Notes under the pieces: generated by a model
What the model was told of the DNA's origin: nothing
The model's database searches: none
What the model saw: only the letters and a program-made list of their open reading frames with translations
Part shown: piece after piece, positions 25,248 to 33,500 of the stretch
Layout of the letters: the number at the start of each line of letters is the position of its first letter
Position numbering within the stretch: position 1 is the stretch's first letter
Made by a program: the position numbers and the translations under genes
Assembly: GCA_947501025.1 (NCBI GenBank)
Contig: CANMUM010000006.1
Coordinates: 1-64,000 of the forward strand
DNA: 64,000 nt
Direction: 5' to 3'
DNA from: an uncultured Paracoccaceae bacterium
GTDB taxonomy: Bacteria > Pseudomonadota > Alphaproteobacteria > Rhodobacterales > Rhodobacteraceae

Positions 25248-26150
25248 TTATTCAGGCCATTGTGTGGCAACCGCTTGATCAATGAGCCGATCAATCAAGG
25301 TCATTGCAGCGGCGATGCGTGGGATATTGCGCAAATTGCTATGCGTTACCATCCAAAATTCGCGCTTGATTTCCACCTGTTTCAGGATACGTTTTAAACC
25401 GTGATTATGCTCAAGCAAAAAGAGATGCAAGACACCGATTCCCGCGCCAGATTTCACAGCCTCAATCTGCCCAAGTGGTGAGTTAATCGAGATATGATTG
25501 CGCCAATCCTTAAAAATTTCACGCGGTGTATTCAGGCGCTCAGAATACAAAAGATCATCGACATAACCAATTAATTTATGCTCTGAAAGCTCATGCACAT
25601 TTAAGGGTTCGTCATAGTTTTTGAGGTAATTTTCGGAGGCAAAAAGACCAAGGCGATATGTCGAAAGCATTTCAGAATAAAGCTCCTTGCCTTCAGGCTT
25701 TCCAACCATAATCGCAATGTCTGCTTCGCGCCGAGAGAGAGAAAATCCGCGCGGCAAAGGCACCAGCTCAATGCGCAAAAGCGGATGGATATCCAAAAAT
25801 TGGTTCATATTCTTGGCCAAAAACTCAAGCGCAAAACCTTCGGGAGCGGCGATCCGAACTGCGCCAGAAACGCGCATAGCATGGCTATCAAAGGCTTCAC
25901 TTGCCGCGTCAATTTCGCGCTCTGCACGTTCCAAATATTCGACAAGTTTAACGCCTTCATCGGTTAACTCAACGCCCAAATTATGGCGCGCAATGAGCAC
26001 AGTATTCATCCGCTCGGCCATGGCGGTCATGCGCCGCGATAAGGTTATCGGCGAAATGCCCAAAACCTCGGCTGCCAAATTAAGCTTGCCAGAGCGTGCA
26101 ACGGCGAGGAAATATCGCGCATCTTCCCAATTGATTTTTGGATTGGCCAT
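25248..26150 (-). CDS. LysR-family transcriptional regulator, divergent from mmsA
   Basis: A 300-aa LysR protein. The DNA-binding helix-turn-helix is within WEDARYFLAVARSGKLNLAAEVLGISPITLSRRMTAMAERM (about residues 8-50), followed by the effector domain from about 95. Its divergent position next to mmsA is the standard layout for a pathway-specific regulator, so I infer control of valine/propionate-related catabolism. An 8-bp inverted repeat with 32-base spacing lies between the two genes. Confidence 0.88.
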   Translation of the reverse strand: MANPKINWEDARYFLAVARSGKLNLAAEVLGISPITLSRRMTAMAERMNTVLIARHNLGVELTDEGVKLVEYLERAEREIDAASEAFDSHAMRVSGAVRIAAPEGFALEFLAKNMNQFLDIHPLLRIELVPLPRGFSLSRREADIAIMVGKPEGKELYSEMLSTYRLGLFASENYLKNYDEPLNVHELSEHKLIGYVDDLLYSERLNTPREIFKDWRNHISINSPLGQIEAVKSGAGIGVLHLFLLEHNHGLKRILKQVEIKREFWMVTHSNLRNIPRIAAAMTLIDRLIDQAVATQWPE

Positions 26151-26175
26151 TTATGCTGCCTGATTTGGTGTTAAC

Positions 26176-26223
26176 ATTTTTGATGGGTAGCTATATATAA
26201 TATACGCTTGTTTTGTCAAAAAT
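26176..26223. promoter_or_regulatory. Spaced inverted repeat between LysR gene and mmsA
   Basis: ATTTTTGA (26176-26183) and TCAAAAAT (26216-26223) are exact inverted copies with centres 40 bases apart, close to four helical turns, flanking an AT-only core. This would suit a tetrameric LysR regulator on the mmsA promoter. The sites are AT-rich, so chance is possible. Confidence 0.35.
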
Positions 26224-26263
26224 GATAGGTCAAAATATCGGTATATTTAAATTGGAGAGTTCT

Positions 26264-27766
26264 ATGCCGACTGTCGGACATTATATTGATAACAAAGAAG
26301 TCGCCTCAAATTCGGGCAAAACGCAAGCTGTTTGGAACCCTGCGACGGGTGTGTCGGAGCGCGATGTAGCGCTTGCATCTGTGGAAGAAGTCAACGCAGC
26401 TGTTGCGAGCGCAAAGGCTGCTTGGCCCGCTTGGTCGGATATGCCGCCATTGCGCCGCGCACGTATTTTGGATCGCTTCAAAATGATCCTTTGGGATCGT
26501 GCGGATCAATTGGCCGAAGCCATTTCGATGGAGCATGGCAAAACCCATGATGATGCTGTTGGTGAGGTGACGCGCGGCCTTGAAGTTGTTGAATTTGCGA
26601 CAGGCATTCCGCATCTTCTCAAGGGTGATTATACCGAGAATGTGGGTGGTGGTGTCGATAGTTATAATATGCGCCAATCTCTTGGTGTGGTTGCGGGCAT
26701 TACACCATTTAACTTTCCAGCAATGGTTCCTATGTGGATGTTCCCAGTGGCGCTCGCGACGGGAAACTGCTTTGTTTTAAAGCCGTCGGAACGTGATCCT
26801 TCCACATCAATTTTGATCGCAAAATGGCTCACTGAAGCAGGCCTTCCTGATGGCGTTTTCAACGTTGTTCAAGGCGATAAATTGGCGGTAGATACGCTGC
26901 TGCACCACGAAGATGTTAAAGCGATTTCATTTGTTGGCTCAACGCCGATTGCGAAATATATCTATGAAACAGGCACTGCGAATGGCAAGCGTGTTCAGGC
27001 CCTTGGTGGCGCGAAAAACCACATGGTCATCATGCCTGATGCCGATTTGGATATGGCTGTGAATGCGCTTATGGGCGCGGCTTATGGCTCGGCTGGTGAG
27101 CGCTGCATGGCGATTTCGGTCGCGGTTCCTGTGACGGATGCTGTCGCTGATGAGTTGCTCAAACGCCTCACGCCTAAAATCGAAGCGCTCAAAATCGGGC
27201 CATCAAAAGATGCGGGTTCTGAAATGGGGCCTTTGGTCACGAAAGAGCATCTTGAAAAGGTGCAGGGTTATATTGATGCAGGCGAAAAATCGGGCGCGAA
27301 GATCGTTGTTGATGGACGTGGTTTCAAGCAAGATATGCAAGGTTATGAAGATGGATATTATATCGGCGGCACGTTGATTGACAATGTGGAAACGGATATG
27401 TTGATATGGAAAGAAGAAATTTTCGGCCCTGTTCTTTCGGTTGTGCGCCGCCCTGATTATAAGTCAGCGGTTGAGCTTATCGGCCAGCATGAATATGCAA
27501 ACGGAACGGCGATTTTTACCCGTGATGGTGATACGGCGCGCAATTTTACGCGCGATATCGAAGTGGGTATGGTGGGTGTGAATGTGCCCATTCCAGTGCC
27601 AATGGCGTTCCATAGCTTTGGTGGGTGGAAAGCGTCTGTATTTGGTGATCATGCGATGCATGGCCCTGAAGGTGTGCGCTTCTTTACGCGGATCAAAACG
27701 GTCACGACACGTTTCCCAAGTGGCCTTCGCGAAGACCCACAATTTACCATGCCAACACTTGGTTGA
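26264..27766 (+). CDS. mmsA: CoA-acylating methylmalonate-semialdehyde dehydrogenase
   Basis: Converts methylmalonate semialdehyde to propionyl-CoA (and malonate semialdehyde to acetyl-CoA) with NAD+ and CoA, in valine, myo-inositol and beta-alanine breakdown. 500 aa. The catalytic cysteine is C281 in [25 protein letters not shown] binds NAD. The MmsA subfamily differs from other ALDHs by lacking the general-base glutamate, and the region around [14 protein letters not shown] shows AKNH where that glutamate would be. The ATG has GGAGAG upstream; a frame extension of 17 codons upstream is not used. Confidence 0.95.
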   Translation: MPTVGHYIDNKEVASNSGKTQAVWNPATGVSERDVALASVEEVNAAVASAKAAWPAWSDMPPLRRARILDRFKMILWDRADQLAEAISMEHGKTHDDAVGEVTRGLEVVEFATGIPHLLKGDYTENVGGGVDSYNMRQSLGVVAGITPFNFPAMVPMWMFPVALATGNCFVLKPSERDPSTSILIAKWLTEAGLPDGVFNVVQGDKLAVDTLLHHEDVKAISFVGSTPIAKYIYETGTANGKRVQALGGAKNHMVIMPDADLDMAVNALMGAAYGSAGERCMAISVAVPVTDAVADELLKRLTPKIEALKIGPSKDAGSEMGPLVTKEHLEKVQGYIDAGEKSGAKIVVDGRGFKQDMQGYEDGYYIGGTLIDNVETDMLIWKEEIFGPVLSVVRRPDYKSAVELIGQHEYANGTAIFTRDGDTARNFTRDIEVGMVGVNVPIPVPMAFHSFGGWKASVFGDHAMHGPEGVRFFTRIKTVTTRFPSGLREDPQFTMPTLG

Positions 27767-27782
27767 GCAGCGAAATTGAAAT

Positions 27783-27863
27783 CTTCCAGCGGAAGGTTTC
27801 CACCGACGAACGCGCAACGCGCAGGTAGGCAGAATAATATAGTAGGGCGCTTTTGGGCGCCCT
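27783..27863 (+). ncRNA. Structured 3' region after mmsA, with terminator
   Basis: This GC-rich island in an AT-rich gap holds nested stems: CTTCC-AGC-GGAAG (27783-27795), then CCACC (27800-27804) pairing with GGT-A-GG (27824-27829) around a CGCG-CAA-CGCG hairpin (27811-27821). The terminator AGGGCGC-TTTTG-GGCGCCCT ends at about 27863. It may be only the mmsA 3' end, or a 3'-UTR-derived RNA. No family recognised. Confidence 0.35.
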
Positions 27864-27865
27864 TA
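27844..27865 (+). terminator. Terminator after mmsA
   Basis: AGGGCGC pairs with GCGCCCT around a short T-rich loop; the T tract after it is short and mixed with A, so strength is moderate. Confidence 0.65.
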
Positions 27866-27916
27866 AAATTTCAGCAAAGACCATAACTCGGATGATTTTT
27901 AATTATTCGGTGGCTC

Positions 27917-27922
27917 TTGACA
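27917..27922 (+). promoter_or_regulatory. -35-like element TTGACA upstream of the SDR gene
   Basis: A consensus TTGACA lies 50 bases before the SDR start. The -10 at the expected distance is poor (around GGTAGT), so this is only a candidate promoter. Confidence 0.3.
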
Positions 27923-27971
27923 TCATGTTGTTTCTGTTCGGTAGTGTTTCTTTGAAAACGGGAGATAGATT

Positions 27972-28568
27972 ATGCGAATTATTATGGTTGGGGCAACAGG
28001 AGATGTCGGTCAAGCGGCAATGAATGAGCTTGGTAGCCGTCACAACATCATCCCTGTTGGCCGCACAAACGGTGATTATAAAGTGGACATCGCTGACTTG
28101 GAATCTGTTAAAAAATTATACGGCACGATTGGGCAGTTCGATGCTGTCATTTCATGCGCTGGAGATGCTACATTCGCAGCTCTTAGTGATTTTACACAAG
28201 AATCCTTCATGCACGGAATGCGCCAAAAAGTCATGGGGCAGGTGAATTTGGTGCTGGCTGGTTTGGACAAAATCAAGGATTCTGGCTCATTTACTTTAAC
28301 AAGTGGAGTTCTTGATCGGGACCCTATTAGAATGGGCGTTAATGCCGCAACTGCGAATGGAGCGCTTGCTGGGTTTGTAAAAAGTGCCGCAATAGAAATG
28401 CCGCGTAGTGTTCGAGTGAATGTTGTAAGTCCTGGTTTGCTGGATGTGTCAAAAGAACGATATGGAGAATGGTTTCACGGCCATAGTCCTGTTTCATCTA
28501 TCGAAGTTGGGCGAGCATTTGCTAAGAGTGTTGAAGGCGCGTTAACTGGCCAAGTCTTTATTGTTTGA
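27972..28568 (+). CDS. Divergent short-chain dehydrogenase (Lin1944-like SDR)
   Basis: A 198-aa Rossmann-fold protein. The cofactor site is VGATGDVGQA at the N-terminus and CAGDATFAAL replaces the usual NNAG. The serine is kept (FTLTSGVL), but the catalytic YxxxK is replaced by NAATANGALAGF, so the Tyr and Lys are missing. This matches a known atypical SDR group (Lin1944-like) that also lacks them. It may bind NAD(P) without being an ordinary dehydrogenase. It has a GGGAGA site and stands alone. Confidence 0.8.
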   Translation: MRIIMVGATGDVGQAAMNELGSRHNIIPVGRTNGDYKVDIADLESVKKLYGTIGQFDAVISCAGDATFAALSDFTQESFMHGMRQKVMGQVNLVLAGLDKIKDSGSFTLTSGVLDRDPIRMGVNAATANGALAGFVKSAAIEMPRSVRVNVVSPGLLDVSKERYGEWFHGHSPVSSIEVGRAFAKSVEGALTGQVFIV

Positions 28569-28656
28569 AAATATGTTATGCTGTTTATAAATATTGTCGC
28601 TAACTATTTCGCGTAGCCCTCTTGCCCATGCGCGCGGGAGAGCTTAATTCTCTCAT

Positions 28657-29991
28657 ATGGAAATAGATCAAAGTAACTGGGCCAAATGGGCCGAAGAATT
28701 AGTTGGACTTGTTGTTGATGCGGGGGCAAGCGATGCCGAAGTGTCGCTTTCAATGGGCATTGCACGAGAAGTGTCGATCCGCGATGGTGAGATTGAAAAA
28801 GCCGAGACCGCCGAAAGTCGCAGTGTTTCGCTGAGGGCTTATGTTGGTCAGCAAACGGCAGCGACATCATTTTCGTTCAATCCTGATGCCGATTTAAGCG
28901 AGAAAATTACTGATTTGGTGCTTGCTGCGAATGCAAGCCCAGCCGATCCGTATTGCGGCCTTGCGCCCGTTGAGGAGCTTGGCGCTGCGCCAGATATTGA
29001 TCTTGAGCAATATGATTCCAGCGCGATTTTAAGTGTGGATGATTTGCGCGCACGCGCCGATGAGATGGCGCGAGCGGTGCGCAAAGATTTGCGTGTTGAT
29101 CAAGCTGGTGCGCAGCATGGCCATTACCGTGATATTTATGCGGCCAGCAATGGCCATCGTTTTGATGATTGGCGCAGCTATGGCGGGCAATCCATTGTGA
29201 GCATTTATGAAGGAAGCGAGCTTGTGCGCGATTATGCCAGCAATGGCGAAATTCTCTTAAACGATATGGAGGCTCCGAGTGAAACGGGCGCGCGTGCTGC
29301 GGAGCGGACATGGGCGGCGCGTGATCCGATAAGACCACCATCTGGAAAATTCCCGATCATGTTTGATGAGCGGATTTCATCAAGTCTGATTGGTTCTGTT
29401 CTTGGAGCAATGTCGGGGGCATCCATTGCGCGGCGGGCGAGCTGGTTGATTGATTATGATGAGGATATTTTGCCGCGTGATTTTGTCTTGCGCGAAACGC
29501 CATTTCGAAAAAGGCGCTTGTCGAGCCGTTTGCTTGATGGGGAGGGATTGCTTGCACGCGAACAAGATTTGATCAAAGATGGTCGTCCGCAGCTTTGGAT
29601 TTCGAACCAATCTAGTGCCAGACAGCTTGGGCAAAAAAGCTCTGGTCACGCATCGCGCTCAGGCGTCAATACGGGTGCGGGGATTTCAGGATCGGAACTA
29701 ATAGGCCCCAAAATGTCGCGCTCAAAAATGCTCAAAGAAATGGGTGAAGGATTGCTTGTGACGGGCTTTATTGGAGCGACGATCAATCCCCATACGGGTG
29801 ATTATTCGCGCGGTGTAAACGGTTTTTGGGTGCGTGGCGGCGAGATTTGCGAAGCGGTGAATGAGGCTACGATCGCAGGAAATCTCAAAACAATGCTGCC
29901 AAGTATTCGTATGGCTGATGATGCTGATATTAAGAAAAGCACCTTTGTTGGGTCTTTGCTTGTTGAGGATATGACAATTGCGGGCGCATGA
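28657..29991 (+). CDS. pmbA: TldD/PmbA family protein, PmbA (TldE) type
   Basis: A 444-aa member of the TldD/TldE protease pair that degrades unfolded peptides and matures modified peptides such as microcins. It lacks the HExxxH zinc motif of TldD, which marks it as the PmbA/TldE partner. Family features are VSIRDGEIEKAETAESRSVSLRAYVG, GHYRDIYAASNGHRF and the C-terminal GNPHTGDYSRGVNGFWV-like stretch (here INPHTGDYSRGVNGFWV). A TldD partner is not in this window. The next gene overlaps its end by 14 bases. Confidence 0.88.
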   Translation: MEIDQSNWAKWAEELVGLVVDAGASDAEVSLSMGIAREVSIRDGEIEKAETAESRSVSLRAYVGQQTAATSFSFNPDADLSEKITDLVLAANASPADPYCGLAPVEELGAAPDIDLEQYDSSAILSVDDLRARADEMARAVRKDLRVDQAGAQHGHYRDIYAASNGHRFDDWRSYGGQSIVSIYEGSELVRDYASNGEILLNDMEAPSETGARAAERTWAARDPIRPPSGKFPIMFDERISSSLIGSVLGAMSGASIARRASWLIDYDEDILPRDFVLRETPFRKRRLSSRLLDGEGLLAREQDLIKDGRPQLWISNQSSARQLGQKSSGHASRSGVNTGAGISGSELIGPKMSRSKMLKEMGEGLLVTGFIGATINPHTGDYSRGVNGFWVRGGEICEAVNEATIAGNLKTMLPSIRMADDADIKKSTFVGSLLVEDMTIAGA

Positions 29992-30757
29992 ATTAGATTT
30001 CCTTTTAGGCGTCGCTAAAGGGGCTGGCGCAATCGCAATGAAGCATTTTGGCAAGGCGCCTGAATATTGGGATAAGGGTGGTGGCCAAGGGCGTGTGAGC
30101 GTGGCCGATATGGAGGTCGATAGTTATCTTCACGATGAGATTGGTCGGGCATTTCCTGATGATGCCATTCTTTCTGAGGAGCGCGTTTCGAATGTGGAGC
30201 GCCTTACCAATCCGCGCGTTTGGATTATTGATCCGATTGATGGCACGGAAGCCTATCTCAATGGGCAGAAATTTTTTACAACATCACTGGCTTTGGTTGA
30301 AAATGGTGTGCCAATCGTTGGCGTTATCTATGCGCCTGCAAGTGATCGGATGTTCACGGCCATTAAAGGCGAGGGCGCAACATATAACGGTCAGCCCATT
30401 CAGGTTCAAGAATCACGGCTTGACGCAGCCAAAATATTGGCTTCATCTGCGCGTTATAACCGTGCTATGATTAACCAAGCCCCCCCACTTGATTTGCATT
30501 TTCGTCCATCAATTGCCTTAAGGCTCGCGCTTATTGCTCAAGGAAAATACAATGGAACATTTGCAATGCGCCCGAGCTGGGAATGGGATATCGCTGCTGG
30601 TATGTTGATCTTACAAGAAGCTGGCGGTGTACTCACCGATGGTGAGGGCAATGTGCCAAATTTGAATGCAAAGCATCCTTCAATTAACGGAATGATTGCA
30701 GGCGCGCCAAATTTGGTGCATGAACTGGTTAAACGCAATTTAAATAAAGAGGACTAA
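29978..30757 (+). CDS. CysQ/inositol monophosphatase-family phosphatase
   Basis: Mg2+-dependent phosphatase of 259 aa, probably a 3'(2'),5'-bisphosphate nucleotidase that clears PAP from sulfate assimilation. Metal ligands are visible as SEERV (about residue 67), WIIDPIDGTEAY (about 81-92) and WEWDIAAGMLIL (about 204). The start is a TTG with GAGG ten bases upstream, giving MRAHELDFLLG. No better start exists nearby. Overlap with pmbA indicates cotranscription. Confidence 0.85.
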   Translation: MRAHELDFLLGVAKGAGAIAMKHFGKAPEYWDKGGGQGRVSVADMEVDSYLHDEIGRAFPDDAILSEERVSNVERLTNPRVWIIDPIDGTEAYLNGQKFFTTSLALVENGVPIVGVIYAPASDRMFTAIKGEGATYNGQPIQVQESRLDAAKILASSARYNRAMINQAPPLDLHFRPSIALRLALIAQGKYNGTFAMRPSWEWDIAAGMLILQEAGGVLTDGEGNVPNLNAKHPSINGMIAGAPNLVHELVKRNLNKED

Positions 30758-30758
30758 A

Positions 30759-31004
30759 ATGGCGAAGAAATTACATTTGGTATTTGGCGGCGAGCTTATC
30801 GACCCATCACAAACAGCATTTCGTGACCCAGATAATCTGGATATTGTTGGAATTTTTTCGGATCATGAATCTGCGGTAAATGCATGGCGAGGTGCTGCTC
30901 AGCGCACGGTTGATAATGCGCATATGCGTTATTTTATCGCGCACATTCATCGTCTGCGTGATGAGGGTCGTGCCGATAGCCTTACCGAACAATTGGGCGG
31001 ATAA
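30759..31004 (+). CDS. DUF4170 family protein
   Basis: An 81-aa soluble protein of a small alphaproteobacterial family (KLHLVFGGELIDPS ... VGIFSDHESAVNAWRGAAQRTVDNAHMRYFIAHIHRL). The family sits constantly between the CysQ-like gene and the LPS gene waaA, so a connection to envelope assembly is likely, but function is unknown. The start is one base after the previous stop, with GAGG just upstream inside that gene. Confidence 0.8.
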   Translation: MAKKLHLVFGGELIDPSQTAFRDPDNLDIVGIFSDHESAVNAWRGAAQRTVDNAHMRYFIAHIHRLRDEGRADSLTEQLGG

Positions 31005-31012
31005 GGCGCAAT

Positions 31013-31966
31013 ATGAGCGTTCTCAGTCAGGGCTTTAAGAGTTTCCGTTTTTGGGGCTCTAGACGATTTGGCAAACGATCAGAAGCTCAAAAGAGGCCTC
31101 ATTTTGTATCGGTTTTTGATCGTGATGAGGCATCTGGTTTGAAAGCTCATATTGAACGTGCATTTGCCTTTTCTGCGTCAAGTTTGAGAATGGCGTATTC
31201 AACGATTGATGTTGATACCTTACCTGATGAGATTATCGAATTGGCGCCTTCTCGAATTTTGTTTGTTAATGTTATTCCAAGCAGGCAACAGCTACGTGCT
31301 ATCAAGCATCTTGATGTGCCATATTTAAATATAAACGCACAAACAGAACCAAAAAAAACGTCATCAGATGTGAATTCGGTAACGCAGCGCGGGGGCATTA
31401 GCGAGGTGGTTGGTAGGCGCAATGCGATTTATGTGCACAAGCCATCAAAGCGAAATCTTCTGATTATTGTGAATGCGTTTTTGGATGCAAAGCGGCAATA
31501 CCCCGATCTTTTGATGATGCTGAGCGGGGTGCAGCATGGTGCGCTAGAGGCGCTTAATCTTGACCTTATGATTATTGATAAAGATGCAAGCAAAAGTAAG
31601 CGTCAGCTTGGTGATGTTTTGGTTTCGCCAGAGAGTGATTTTAGCCCTGATTGGGCGGCTACGGCGAATCTGTGCATCTTATTGCCTGAAAATAAAGATA
31701 TTCAAAAATGTGGGAATTTGGCTTTGGGCTCAGGCGCTTCATTGCTCACTTACCGCGTGGATCTCGAACCCTATGAAACCCTTAACGAACTTGAGGCCAT
31801 CGGAGCGATATGGTCAGCACAAAATCCAAATCTTTTAGCCGCGGCTATCACTCAAGCCTTATCACCCGAAAAAACGGCGCTTACCGTTGCGCAAAGCCTA
31901 GAGCATTTGACGGCTACGGAAGATTACATTAGCCAATCTATCGATGCGCTTTTGGATCAAGAATAG
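31013..31966 (+). CDS. Degenerate WaaA-like (Kdo transferase-related) protein at the waaA locus
   Basis: A 317-aa protein that I do not recognise as any intact family. It occupies the slot that waaA (Kdo transferase, GT30, about 420-440 aa) fills between DUF4170 and lpxK in relatives. Weak colinear resemblance to WaaA can be seen: LAPSRILFVNV followed by LDVPYLNINAQ (compare WRPDLALFVES and IPLVLINAR), LIIVNAFLDAKRQYPDLLMML, and GNLALGSGASLLTY with ELEAIGAIWSAQ (compare the GGQNPLEPA region). The catalytic HaxSvGE glutamate and the TTxT segment are not found. No signal peptide or membrane anchor. It abuts lpxK (stop next to start). Confidence 0.5.
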   Translation: MSVLSQGFKSFRFWGSRRFGKRSEAQKRPHFVSVFDRDEASGLKAHIERAFAFSASSLRMAYSTIDVDTLPDEIIELAPSRILFVNVIPSRQQLRAIKHLDVPYLNINAQTEPKKTSSDVNSVTQRGGISEVVGRRNAIYVHKPSKRNLLIIVNAFLDAKRQYPDLLMMLSGVQHGALEALNLDLMIIDKDASKSKRQLGDVLVSPESDFSPDWAATANLCILLPENKDIQKCGNLALGSGASLLTYRVDLEPYETLNELEAIGAIWSAQNPNLLAAAITQALSPEKTALTVAQSLEHLTATEDYISQSIDALLDQE

Positions 31967-32938
31967 ATGATGCGCGCCCCAAAATTTTGGTTCAAAAAAG
32001 CTGGTTTGAGAGCCAAGCTGCTTTCACCGCTTGCCATTATTTGGCAGTTTCAAACACAGCGACGCTTGAAAAAAAAATCCACGAAAATCGATATTCCTGT
32101 GATATGTGTCGGCAATATTTCCATGGGCGGCACGGGAAAGACACCCACTGCAATCTATATGGCACAAATGCTGATTGAACAGGGTTATAACCCGTTTATT
32201 TTATCGCGCGGATTTGGCGGATCGATTTTGGGGCCAATTCGTGTTGAGCCAGAACATATTGCCAAAGAGGTTGGTGATGAAGCCGTGTTGATGGCTTATT
32301 TTGCGCCAGTCATCATATGCAAAAACCGTGCAGAAGGCGGTAAGTTTGCCCAAAGCCAAGGGGCTGATATTTTGATCATGGATGATGGTTTTCAAAACCC
32401 AGATTTGCATAAAGATATGTCGATCATTGTTGTGGATAGTGATGTCGGATTTGGCAATAAAAAGGTGTTCCCATCAGGCCCGCTACGAGAGCCAGTTGAG
32501 GCGGCTATAAAGCGTGCTGATGTTGTTTTGCTGATTGGTGAAGGGAAAGCGCGCGCAGAAATTGACGCAAAGATAGCTGCGAATTTGCCTATAATTTCGG
32601 GTCATCTCGCGCCTGTGGATATGGGGGTGGTTTGGAAGGATATGCGGGTTTTTGCATTCGCAGGGATTGGTAGGCCAGAGAAGTTTTTCAAAACGCTTAG
32701 CGATCTTGGTGCCAATGTCATCGCAAAACGATCCTTTGGAGATCATGAAGAAATTCCGCGCATATTGCTTGATCGCATGCAAAATGATGCATGGGCCAAT
32801 GCAGCTCAGCTTGTCACAACTGAAAAAGACGCGGCAAGATTGCCCAAAAACTGGCAAGGCAGCGTTCTGAGTTTGCCTGTGAGATTGCAAATTGATGAGG
32901 GTGATTTATTAAAACACTTACCCGTTAGAAAGAAGTGA
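31967..32938 (+). CDS. lpxK: Tetraacyldisaccharide 4'-kinase
   Basis: Phosphorylates the 4' position of the lipid A precursor at the inner membrane, the sixth step of lipid A synthesis. 323 aa with an N-terminal hydrophobic helix (about 14-30), Walker A GGTGKTP at residues 54-60, ILSRGFGGS, GDEAVLMA and the DDGFQNP segment that holds the catalytic aspartate pair. HEEIP and TTEKDAARLP are also family motifs. It starts immediately after the WaaA-like gene. DUF2093 and mutL, which often follow in relatives, are absent here. Confidence 0.93.
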   Translation: MMRAPKFWFKKAGLRAKLLSPLAIIWQFQTQRRLKKKSTKIDIPVICVGNISMGGTGKTPTAIYMAQMLIEQGYNPFILSRGFGGSILGPIRVEPEHIAKEVGDEAVLMAYFAPVIICKNRAEGGKFAQSQGADILIMDDGFQNPDLHKDMSIIVVDSDVGFGNKKVFPSGPLREPVEAAIKRADVVLLIGEGKARAEIDAKIAANLPIISGHLAPVDMGVVWKDMRVFAFAGIGRPEKFFKTLSDLGANVIAKRSFGDHEEIPRILLDRMQNDAWANAAQLVTTEKDAARLPKNWQGSVLSLPVRLQIDEGDLLKHLPVRKK

Positions 32939-33032
32939 TCAAGTGATTTTTAGCTCAATGGCGCAAAGAGATTGAAGCCCATGCAAAGCAGTGTTATGGT
33001 CGAAAAATAAAATGACGTGATGAGGTATCGGT

Positions 33033-33500
33033 GTGAAAATCCATTTAACAAAAGCTGGCGCAGAAACGCTTCAACAAGAGCTAGATCAACTGCGTATTGT
33101 TGAGCGCCCAGCAATTATTGCGGCAATCGCAGAGGCGCGTGAACATGGCGATCTTTCTGAAAACGCGGAGTATCACTCAGCAAAAGAGAAGCAGAGTTTT
33201 ATTGAGGGCCGTGTGAAAGAGCTTGAGGCTGTGCTGGGTCAAGCCGAGATTATCGATCCGAAAAAACTTTCGGGTGCGATCAAATTTGGTGCTACCGTTA
33301 AGATTGTTGATGAAGACACGGATGAAGAAAAAATATTGCAGCTTGTTGGTGAATATGAAGCTGATATTGAGCGCAATCTGCTGAATATTCAGTCACCTCT
33401 TGCACGCGCATTAATCGGCAAAGAAGAAGGCGACAGCATTACCTTCAAAAGCCCAGGTGGCGAGAAATATTATGAAGTTTTAGAGGTTCTGTATAAGTGA
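33033..33500 (+). CDS. greA: Transcription elongation factor GreA
   Basis: Stimulates RNA polymerase to cleave backtracked transcripts. 155 aa: N-terminal coiled coil with acidic tip (AEAREHGDLSENAEYHSAKEKQSFIEGRVKELE) and C-terminal FKBP-like domain ending GEKYYEVLEVLY. The tip carries the DxxE pair (D-L-S-E). Starts at GTG with GAGG upstream; the stop overlaps the next GTG start (GTGA). Confidence 0.95.
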   Translation: MKIHLTKAGAETLQQELDQLRIVERPAIIAAIAEAREHGDLSENAEYHSAKEKQSFIEGRVKELEAVLGQAEIIDPKKLSGAIKFGATVKIVDEDTDEEKILQLVGEYEADIERNLLNIQSPLARALIGKEEGDSITFKSPGGEKYYEVLEVLYK

